Position numbers and translations under genes: made by a program
Source of the DNA: Brachyhypopomus gauderio
Taxonomy: Eukaryota > Chordata > Actinopteri > Gymnotiformes > Hypopomidae
Direction of reading: 5' to 3'
DNA: 64,000 nucleotides
NCBI RefSeq assembly: GCF_052324685.1
Contig: NC_135220.1
Coordinates: forward strand, 2,215,216-2,279,215
Part shown: positions 50,766-64,000 of the stretch, one piece after another
How the letters are laid out: every line of letters starts with the position of its first letter
How positions within the stretch are numbered: position 1 is the stretch's first letter
The notes under the pieces: generated by a model
What the model was told of the DNA's origin: nothing
Seen by the model: only the letters and a program-made list of their open reading frames with translations
The model's database searches: none

Positions 50766-52139
50766 GGTTAACAAAACACTACCTGTCCTGATGAGACCTG
50801 TTGAGGTTTCTCACTGTTATTGTCGTTGTTTATATTTATTACTGCTGCATGGCATCAGTCCAATCGCAATCACTTGGATGTAGACTGTTTTAATGTATGT
50901 ATAACTATCTGTGTATAACTGGTGTATGACAATCACCATATCTGAATGGAAATTGGTGCATGACAATCAATGTGTGCATACCATACAGAGTTAGTACTGT
51001 GTGTAGGTTTTTGTATCGTCTGTCATTCTTTGGTGGAGTAGACATCAGACCTAGACATTACTGGGTAGGTTCAGCATAGCACAGCTGTGTGTGTGTTTGT
51101 GTGAAAGAGAGTTATTATGCAGTATGGAAAAACATTTCACTGTAGCAAATGGGGAAATACCTTTGGCTCCTGGTGTGCTGCTGTTCTTTAAAAAGCTTTG
51201 ATGTGTGAAGGGTTGCGGGTCAGAGGTCCACGGCATGATCCTGTACAGGAAACACAATCCATGGACCTCACCACCACCTTTTCCACTGTTCCCCCCCCTG
51301 TGGGAGGGAGTGGGGGAACTACTCTAGTCTTTACCCTAAACCAACAAACATATTTTAGTCTTTACCCTATCCTAACGTATTTAGTCTTTACCATATACTA
51401 ACACATGTATTTTATTCTTAACCCTATACTAATACATGTATTTTAGTATTTATCCTATACTAACAAACATATTCTAGTCTTTACCCTATACTAACAAATG
51501 TATTTTTGTTTTTACCTGATCCTAATAAACATATTTTAGTCTATACCCAACTCTAACAAATCAGACTCAGCTCACTAAGGCCTTGATAAGCTGAGTAGCG
51601 TGAGATGGGTTGGCTAAAACGCTTAATAATGTCTACAGAACTAGGTGAGAAATACTATAACACAATTACCTGTTTGTACTTTGTCGTACCATAGTGTTTA
51701 AAAGAAAGTTTTTATTCTATTGACAGAAACTTTATGTAGCTTACCTAAGAACACACTGCCTTCTCTGCTCCAAGTTTGTCTATAGTTTGTCTACATTTAT
51801 ATATAGAATTCTCTCTGTGAACAGTCCTGATGTCTTTTTGTAAACACTATCTCATACACCCTCCATTTGAGCTTGGTTTTATGTTAATGCTAGCGGTAAT
51901 GCTAGCTCAAGTTAGTGCTAGCTGTAATGCTAGCTCGTGTTAACGCTAGGTGAGGAAGGACAGCCTGAGTGCAGCACCACTGCCTCGTACTCACACTCTC
52001 AGGTGACTGTTAGCATGCTCCACTGTGTACACTGTGACGTGGACAATGGTGAGAATTATGTTTATGTACAGCAGTGTATATGATAATGTGAAGAATTTAA
52101 ACTGCTTTATGTTTGTGTGAAATTACTAACACTACACTA

Positions 52140-52178
<39 letters not shown>

Positions 52179-52727
52179 CCCTGTTGTCTTTGTCAGTCAC
52201 CCTCTTTACGCTGCCTCTGTGTTTCATTAAATGATTTCACATGAGATCTGCATTGACATTTACAAATAACGTACCTGCAACCCACCCTGAGCACACAACT
52301 CCGTTCTTCACACTGCTGACTTGATATTCTCCTTCTTATGCACTTACATACACACCAAAACAACTGAACCGCCCCTCTTTTGATAAAGCAGATATTGTCA
52401 GCTCAACCCTGTAAATTTTTCATTCTATATAAGACTAATAAAAGTGAATGTGTTATAATTTACCCTTTGACTAATTTTTGCCTGATGGGTAGGATTAGTG
52501 TGTGTGTAATGAGTGGTGTTGAGTACTACACCCCCCATGTGAGAGAATTTGGGTTCCCTCACTTCAGGTTGAACAGGACGCTGAGCAAGACCCTTCCTGA
52601 TACCGTCAATCCCGACACAGCAAGCACGTTTGTTTCCATGGACCAGCATAAATCATGTGAACTTTGTCTACACTCTTTATGGTTTAGATACACACAACTG
52701 ATGACTGGGCATAAGTGTGGAGCATGA
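50586..52727. other. sh3bgrl2 3' UTR and downstream region
   Basis: Sequence after the sh3bgrl2 stop. It includes a CA tract at 50724-50760, the TACTAAC minisatellite, short GCTAGC-rich repeats near 51890-51950 and a CA tract at 52141-52174. No other gene recognised. Confidence 0.6.
51310..51560. repeat. ~34-bp degenerate minisatellite with TACTAAC motifs
   Basis: The unit TTTAGTCTTTACCCTATACT plus AACAAACATA repeats about seven times with changes, downstream of sh3bgrl2. Confidence 0.8.
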
Positions 52728-53300
52728 GTCATTTATACCACACTCCTGTATACCAGAACACTCCTGTATACAACACTCCTGTATACCAGAACACTCCTGT
52801 ATACCACACTCCTGTATACCAGAACACTCCTGTATACCACACTCCTGTATACCAGAACACTCCTGTATACCAGAACACTCCTGTATACCACACTCCTGTA
52901 TACCACACTCCTGTATACCAGAACACTCCTGTATACCACACTCCTGTATACCAGAACACTCCTGTATACCAGAACACTCCTGTATACCAGAACACTCCTG
53001 TATACCACACTCCTGTATACCAGAACACTCCTGTATACCACACTCCTGTATACCAGAACACTCCTGTATACCACACTCCTGTATACCAGAACACTCCTGT
53101 TTACCACACTCCTGTATACCAGAACACTCCTGTATGGCTTGCTCATTAGGGATCTGGACCCATACGATTGTAAAGCTGCTTTGTGACAACGTGTGTTGTG
53201 AAAAGCACTATATAAATAAATTTGACTTTGACTATACCAGAACACTCCTGTATACCACACTCCTGTATACCAGAACACTCCTGTATACCAGAACACTGTT
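52728..53300. repeat. 15/18-bp minisatellite, about 27 units, split by a retroelement tail
   Basis: Units ACACTCCTGTATACC (15 bp) and ACACTCCTGTATACCAGA (18 bp) alternate irregularly. Both lengths are multiples of three, so several frames remain open for more than 120 codons; these are not genes. Confidence 0.95.
53137..53232 (+). mobile_element. retroelement (SINE/LINE) 3' tail inserted in the minisatellite
   Basis: GATTGTAAAGCTGCTTTGTG, then ACAACGTGTGTTGTGAAAAG and CACTATATAAATAAATTTGA, is a very common fish retroelement 3' end. Repeat units continue on both sides. Confidence 0.6.
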
Positions 53301-54157
53301 GTGTGCTGCCATCAAGAGAATGGCAGAGTTCGGTGATTGTGAAGTAGTCTCGTCAGGCACTGTGAAAACTTGTCTTCTATTCTAACCTAAACCAAACACA
53401 ATTTGCGTGTGTGGTAGGTGCATTACAGGTGACACAAAACTGTAGTGGACCAGTGGAGTACACCACCTTCTAGTATACCAAAGACTCATGGAAATGTGAT
53501 TGAAGTGAGATTTATTGAATCCAAACAATGACACAGCTAAATTCCATGTGAAATCCTGTTAGGCACAGAGGTCATCAGTGTGACGTTTAACAGCAGAGAC
53601 TTGCTAGGACTACATCTGTGCAAGAGTTGGAGGAAGCTGCTTCCTAATGAAAATCTTAAGAAAAAAACATAATTGTGTGTTCTCCTGACAACAGAATTTT
53701 CTAAGTAAATTAAAAATTTGACAGAATCCACAATGACATTTTGAAATTTGAAAATTACATTTGGCTTGTTCAAGAACTTGAAGAAACTTGAAGAAAGTAA
53801 CAAAAACACTTGTGTAGGTCCAAACACCAACCATACCAAGATCATTCCATAAACACCACACTGCCAAGGAATACAAGCACTGCTATTAACACAACTATTC
53901 TACAACTCAATTTATAATCATATTCTATATATGAGAAATGACATTCAAATTGAATTTGAGAGAAAGTGGGAGTTACTGAGATTGCAGTGAAGTGTACAAG
54001 GTCTCAGAAGAAGCAGGTCATTTTGGACAAAGGTCCTTCATCAGTTGTGCAAGCAAAGTGCATGTGTGTGTGTATATATTACATTTTTCTTTTTTCAGGT
54101 GGCAGCTTTGAGGGGGGGGGGGTTTGTCTGTTGCATAAAGTGAATCCTCCTTCAGCT

Positions 54158-55987
54158 CTAGATTTTGAAGAATGCCTCTGCTTTGTTATCTTCCACTGCA
54201 TCAAAGAATGCTTGAAAATCCTGCAATTTCACAGACAGAGAAGATACACTGTCAGAGAGGTTTTGGGGGCTATTCCACTGAGGACCCAGAGTCTGCAGAG
54301 GTTTGTAGAGAACCACCTCTTGTGCTAATAACCACACATCTGTAACCAAACTTGAGATTTTCTGAAAGTTTGGCCCATAAATGTGTACACACTAGGCCCC
54401 CAATTGCATAGTCCATCTTTTATTGCTTAAACACTGGACCTGCAAACAACAACCCTACCTACAATCTTTTAATAGCTTGCTAGGTGATAAGTAAAGCTAA
54501 TTTGGCATTTCATCTAACATATACTAACAATTTACATATTCAAGAATCCTACCCAGGTCATCTTAAATCAGCTTACACATTGGAGAACAAGGACTGGAAC
54601 CACACACTCAATAAAGATAATACACCTAATTAGCTCCCAGAATACAGATCACATGGAACAAATCTCTCTGCAATGGGGAACAATTCTCATTCAATTTTGG
54701 ACAGAGAGATGATACCATTCCTGATCTGAATGGACGTTGGTCTGTGAGGCAAAGACATAAATGTCATGCCAGACTGCAGGCATGGTTCACTGCACTCTGA
54801 CCACTAGTAATGTCTTTAAGGCTGTGTGTATGTAGTCTAGTGTTAACTCTCAGGGCAAATTTATAGGCCACATTAAACTTCAATATCATTTGGTGATTCA
54901 CTATTATACATTTTTCATTATAATTTCATTTTAATTTAGGTTTTAGACTAATTGTGTAGAGTTTTTTTCATTCAACTTTCAGCAAATGAAAAGTTTTCAT
55001 TGTGTATTTGATGGGTGGCTGAATCAGTTTTTGTTTCATGCTTGATAAAAGGGATGCTCATCTTAAGTAATGGCTACACAATGAAGTGAACGCACTCCCT
55101 CTGCACTGTAGAAGGGCCCAGGCCACCCCTAGCCCTGGATCCATAGCCCTGGAACACTAGCCCTTGATCCTTACTCTGGCACCCTAGCCCTTTGAACCCT
55201 ACCCCGGCCCCCTTGTGCGAGCGCAGGAACACTCACCCCACAGTACTTGTCCCCGTTGAAGATCTGAGGGGGCAGAGCAGTGGAGCTGCCCACCTTTCTC
55301 CTCATCTCCTCCTTCATGGAAGGGCTCTGTGTGATGTCTATGGCACGATATATGATTTTCTTTGAATCGAGGAACTGGAAGATAGAGTTCTGTTGCTGCT
55401 TAAGCTGAGAAAAAAATCATATACAAAATACTCATTTCACCCAACTTTCAATTTACAAGAGTCTAGGTAACAATATGGGGCTTTCCAGAAAAACAGGAAA
55501 CTCTTACATACCACAGTTTGTGTGATATTTGCAAAACAGTTTTAAAGTAAAAGGTACACATACAAGTCCACTGATTCCATTTTTTGCCTATCTTTTTGTT
55601 TAGGACAATTCCAAACCTATAAACTCTGTCCCGAACAGATGACACAGACTGCAACAGACAAGACTACACAAACAAGATCTTAAAGGGATCTTAATAAATA
55701 TTATAGTATAGTAATAGTATAATGTAGTAAGAAAATAATGTTTTGGGGTTATGGAAATAATAATTAGAAATTAAATCATAATAAGAATTTAAATCATAAA
55801 GTGACTGAAAGGAACCGTATCTACTTTCATAGAAACAAACTAGTACACCTAGTCCCAATATATATTAAAATACATGAGATTCAATAACGTGAGTCCATAG
55901 GGTGTGGATAAAAATTGAGGAGTAAATACATTCATACTGTACCTCTCTAGAGCCACCGGCACTGCTAAAGTAGATTATAATGGACAT
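54158..55987 (-). CDS. SH3BGRL3-like small thioredoxin-fold protein, complete, 3 exons
   Basis: Coding exons in sense order: 55987-55943 (MSIIIYFSSAGGSRE), 55404-55237, 54220-54158 (DFQAFFDAVEDNKAEAFFKI, stop). Phases are all 0; the product is 91 residues, close to the 93 of human SH3BGRL3. Exon 2 reads LKQQQNSIFQFLDSKKIIYR, then AIDITQSPSMKEEMRRKVG and ALPPQIFNGDKYCG. The family hallmarks are the beta1 start, the DIT strand, PPQIFNG and YCGD-FFxAVE. It lacks CxxC, as SH3BGR proteins do. The 15-codon first exon and the YCG/D junction are at the same places as in sh3bgrl2, which lies 3.6 kb away in the opposite direction. AATAAA on the sense strand at 53516-53511 is a likely poly(A) signal. 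It is closest in length to SH3BGRL3, but I cannot say which paralogue it is orthologous to. Confidence 0.88.
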
Positions 55988-56635
55988 TTCTGCAGCTGGA
56001 AGAACTGAGTTGGTAGACTCAGAGCAGGCGACCGTAGCAGTAGGCTGCAGTTGAGTTAGTGTAGGTGGGCGTGGGGAATGTACCTGAACACACTACTGCA
56101 GGACCAGGTAGGCAAGTTTTGACATGGCTCACTTCAAAGCCACACCTCGTGTGTCTACACAGAAATAAACACATACAAACTCAGACGCGTGCACACACCT
56201 CTCATAACCTCTTCTGTTAACGTGTCTGTGCTTGACTGAAGAGCCGTGTAGTGTAACAAGCACAGATGTGATCTGCGCACTTGTAGTGTCTTATAGCTAT
56301 TACTTAAAAGTAAAAAAAAAAAACAAAAAAACTTTAAATTACTTTGAATTATTATTTCGTATCTTCTATTTTAATGTGATCTCGTTGTTGTATATACTCT
56401 ATATTTCTTATTTTAACAAGAATAACATGGTTAGTAATACCAGACACTGCATTCAGGCTAGGTTACTATTTTCATTTAATTTTTAATTCATTATTATGTA
56501 TGTCATATTTATACCTTTTTATTCCAACGTTGCATAGAAAAAAATGTAATCGAGGTCGCCACCTAGTGGTGGAAATAAATTATTTAAAAGTTTAAATAAC
56601 AATTGTCCACTGTAACCATAAATATATGGCAGATG

Positions 56636-56880
56636 CTATTTGCACCCGGGTATATGCAGCAGTATGTGTTATTTGCACCCGAGTATATGCAGCAGTGTGT
56701 GCTATTTGCACCCGGGTGTACATAGCAGTGTGTGCTATTTGCACCCGGGTATATGCAGCAGTGTGTGCTATTTGCACCCGGGTGTACATAGCAGTGTGTG
56801 CTATTTGCACCCGGGTATATGCAGCAGTGTGTGCTATTTGCACCCGGCTATACGTAGCAGTGTGTACTATTTGCACCCAA
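56636..56880. repeat. 36-bp minisatellite, about 7 copies, two alternating types
   Basis: The unit GCTATTTGCACCCGGGT is followed by ATATGCAGCAGTGTGT or GTACATAGCAGTGTGT. The two types alternate, giving a 72-bp higher-order period. Confidence 0.92.
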
Positions 56881-57204
56881 CATTTTGATTTATCAAAGAT
56901 TAGTACTATTCTTTTGTGTTCCATTTTACTTACAAATTATTTTACAAGAAGTGAAGATACTTTTATTTGGGGTTATGGGGTAGACCTGTTTGAATTTTGT
57001 TTTTCACTTGTGAGTCTTTTTCTTTACCATGCTTAGAATTTAAATAGCAATTTAATTATCCTAAGTCGCTTACCGTTAATGGCAGTAATCACATGGTAAA
57101 TACTACATGTAATATACACTGCCAGTGATAAATAATGTTAAAACAAAATGTAACACAAGTTAATATCTGTCTGTAGCACCCTGATATGTACACCACATTG
57201 TATG

Positions 57205-57523
57205 TGTCACGTTATGGTCCCCGACCCCTCCCTTTGGGCGTGTGTTTACGTCGTCTGCGTCAGTGGATCTCCGTGGGTGCGGTTGCGTCCTGTGATAATT
57301 CGTTTTACCTGTGGCTCCTCTCGTCACCATGTGGGGTTTATGTAGTTTGTCTATTTAATGTGCGTTCGCGCAGTGTCTTGTGCTCGTCGTTGTTTGAGTC
57401 TACGTGTCTCTATATGAGTGTTAAATGTGCACTGTCTGCGCTATATGTGTAAAGACAAATAAAGTAACGTCTGTAGTGAACAGGATTCTGTGTCTCGTCC
57501 TTCACCCAGTCGCCAGCGTTACA
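57205..57523. mobile_element. solo LTR, 319 bp, with 5-bp target duplication
   Basis: The stretch starts TGTCACGTTATGG and ends GCGTTACA (TG...CA ends), contains AATAAA near its 3' part, and is flanked by GTATG at 57200-57204 and 57524-57528. This is the pattern of a solo LTR left after recombination. The internal region is absent, so the family is not assigned. Confidence 0.75.
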
Positions 57524-58060
57524 GTATGATGTATACAAATATTCTTCCTGCCAGTACATTATCAGCCTCTTTAATTTTATTTAATTTCACAGAATGCAGA
57601 AGACAGATTTGACTTTTTAATTCATTTTTTCTGGATGGTTTGTACATTTTTTAAAGAAATAAATTGGGGGTTTTATTATTTACATCATGTTTAAATAAAT
57701 TTTAATTTTGTGCATTGGATGGTAGCCCTCTTCACTCCATAATCTCAGTGCTCTCTGGAATTCCTCACAACTGTCGAAGGAGTATCCTTCACAAATGTTC
57801 TTTAGCTTTTCTTCCTTCTTGGGAGAAAACACAAATATTAGCTTATATAAAATAGTCATTACATTATAAGTCTGGCATATTGACTCTGTCATGCAAAAAC
57901 CTTAATTCAAAAGGACTGTACATCTTTTGTTATACACATTCATGTCCTTTGTGTGTACTGAAACAACACAAAAATAGAGAACAAAAAGACAAAATTATAT
58001 AATTTTACACAAAACTCAAAAAATAGACTGGACAAAATTGTTTTTGTAAGATAGCAATGC

Positions 58061-58725
58061 GACTGTCACGTAGGGCTACACCCCCCTCTCTGTCACTTCG
58101 GGTTCCTGTCCTTGTGTCTGTGTTGTTCCCTGCATGTCTGTCTCCATGGTTTCCCCTCGTCTGACACGCCCGTGTCATCAGTGTCTTCACCTGTGTGTCT
58201 AGTTTAGTTCTGTGTATTTATAGTCCCAGTGTTTCACTTATCGGTTATTGTTTGTTTTGTTCTATTTGGTTAGTTTGTGCTCTTGTTATTCATGCTCTTT
58301 GGTCGTGTTGTGCTCTTGTTATTCATGCTCTTTGGTCGTGTTGTGCTCTTGTTATTCATGCTCTTTGGTCGTGTTGTGCTCTTGTTATTCATGCTCTTTG
58401 GTCGTGTTGTGCTCTTGTTATTCATGCTCTTTGTTCAGTGTTCTACGCTTCCTGGTCTGTGAGTTCTACTCATTTCGTTGCTCAGTCGTCTGTGTTTTCT
58501 GTAGCCTGATTTTCTAGTTTGTATGCGTTTACCCCGTGTTTGGTTTAAAGTGTTCGTTCGGTGTCTTAGTTTAATTCTTAGTATCGTCATGCCTGTTTAT
58601 TTGTCAAACCTGGATGGCTCGCCCGTTATGACCCCTGCCTGTTTGAACGACTTTGATCATGATCATTCCTCTTAATAAATCTCGCTCTCCTCAGCGTTTG
58701 TGTCTGCCTCCAAGCTCTGTAGCGC
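58061..58725 (+). mobile_element. possible second LTR-like element with an internal 33-bp array
   Basis: It begins TGTCACGTAGGGCTAC, similar to the solo LTR start, and has AATAAA near 58674. It contains five copies of a 33-bp unit (GTGCTCTTGTTATTCATGCT then CTTTGGTCGTGTT) at 58276-58440. The right end and target duplication could not be fixed. Confidence 0.45.
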
Positions 58726-59399
58726 CAGTTAGTGTTGCCACCTGTCCCGGTTTTCACGTCGCTGTCCCGGTTTGTCCCGGTTTTCCTTCTTTTTAATATT
58801 CGGTCCCGGCAAAAAATAAAAATCATTTAATGTCCCGGTTTTCACTAGGTTAGTTCAAACGACTATTTAGACTGTTTCTGCACACTTGAAATCTGTCTTT
58901 TTTTCTCGCTGTGTCCATTTTACACCCCCCACCCGGTAACACTTTACGTTCGCCACTATTATGCTCCTATTAGCTCAAAAATATATCAGTGTTCGTTGGA
59001 TAATAATTCTCACACTATTTCTTAAATATATATCTTAAAATGTAAAGTTAAATTGAGTGATGGACCTTTTATACATAACTATTAACCAAATTCTGCATAC
59101 CGTTTCCTACTGTCTCCGTTTCGGTTCCTTTGAATTTGCGCCTTTTCGCTCCCGCGCATTCATTGGTAGACATGCGCAGATGGGTTCGCTTTTTTTTTTT
59201 TTTTTTAATTAAGGGGTGAAAATAGCCTCGCTGTGTGGCAAATGCTACTTGTACCCGGGTGCAAATAGACACTCCGTAAATATATTTAGGTAAAATCCAA
59301 TGTAACATTTCCTCGAGAGGAAATCACTGAAAGCGCATAAATATATATATAAAACTGCACTTCAAACGCGAGTAGTGGATTGTCAGGCAATCACCATGG

Positions 59400-59480
59400 A
59401 CACCTTCCGGTCCTTTCGCCTTTTAAAGCAATGTTGTCGCGTGTATGACGTCCTCTTTACCCGCTGTCAGAGGGAGGATT
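59400..59480 (+). promoter_or_regulatory. rps12: rps12 promoter and TOP-like transcription start
   Basis: An ETS-type CTTCCGG lies at 59404-59410 and a pyrimidine tract CCTCTTTACCC at 59452-59462. Ribosomal protein genes start at a C inside such a 5' terminal oligopyrimidine tract, so the start is probably near 59452-59454. The exact donor of the non-coding first exon is unclear. Confidence 0.45.
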
Positions 59481-59639
59481 GTGTGGGTTCCTTCATATTC
59501 TAAGACAATCTACACTAAATATCAAACATCCTCCACTAAAATGAGCCCGAAACGCAACGGACGCAATAAATATTAACGTGCAACTGTTTTTGTGTGCCCA
59601 TTTCAGACGTTTGAGTCCAGCATCCATCGCTAATCTACA

Positions 59640-64000
<4,361 letters not shown>

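Larger units (their letters stand above)
55988..59399. other. region between the SH3BGRL3-like gene and rps12
   Basis: It contains the promoter of the SH3BGRL3-like gene on its left side (not located precisely), the 36-bp array, the solo LTR and the LTR-like element. Near 58730-58860 there are repeated TGTCCCGGTTTT motifs of unknown nature. I recognise no protein or RNA gene. Confidence 0.55.

Noticed and set aside
52677-53385. Several open frames of 120-222 codons on both strands.
   Set aside because: These come from 15/18-bp units whose lengths are multiples of three, not from selection on a protein.

Overview
The window is nuclear DNA from a ray-finned fish, probably a teleost. It holds intron-rich vertebrate genes with GT-AG splice sites, very many CA/GT microsatellites and minisatellites, and small hAT and PIF-Harbinger DNA transposons. 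I recognise six protein-coding genes by joining exons by hand; nearly every junction is phase-consistent.

Layout, left to right. (1) phip, minus strand, 615-18362: the N-terminal ~800 codons in 21 exons, including the start codon; the bromodomain half lies beyond the left edge. (2) hmgn3, minus strand, 21912-29640: six coding exons, 99 residues. (3) lca5 (lebercilin), minus strand, 32258-41735, with a probable non-coding first exon ending at 43537. (4) sh3bgrl2, plus strand, 44537-50585, 111 residues. (5) An SH3BGRL3-like gene, minus strand, 54158-55987, 91 residues, converging on sh3bgrl2 with the same intron positions. (6) rps12, plus strand, 59640-63898, with its last 20 or so codons beyond the right edge; intron 3 of its mRNA (second coding intron) carries a C/D snoRNA that looks like SNORD100.

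The order PHIP-HMGN3-LCA5-SH3BGRL2 is the order I know from human 6q14, so this is a conserved synteny block. In this genome it is followed by rps12, which in human lies elsewhere on 6q. The genes are not functionally one pathway: a chromatin/ubiquitin-ligase WD40 protein, a nucleosome-binding protein, a ciliary protein, two small thioredoxin-fold proteins and a ribosomal protein.

The non-coding part is dominated by tandem repeats: a 29-bp array at the left edge, an array that has copied a phip exon end with its splice donor nine times, a 20-bp array of 17 units, and arrays near 3.0, 22.7, 49.5, 51.4, 52.7, 56.6 and 58.3 kb. There are also long CA/GT, GA, AT and GTT/GAT tracts. Mobile elements include a 746-bp hAT element with its target duplication, an internally deleted hAT copy with a PIF-Harbinger MITE nested in it (rps12 intron), a solo LTR with a 5-bp target duplication, a MITE-like family seen twice, and several LINE/SINE tails.

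The most interesting observations are: phip introns with sense CA repeats just after the donor and sense UG repeats just before the acceptor, able to pair and bridge the intron; the in-frame ladder of copied splice donors in phip; an RFX X-box at the lca5 promoter; a 9-bp perfect inverted repeat beside the sh3bgrl2 TATA box; and the inverted pair of SH3BGR-family genes. I see no bacterial, CRISPR or viral gene system here.
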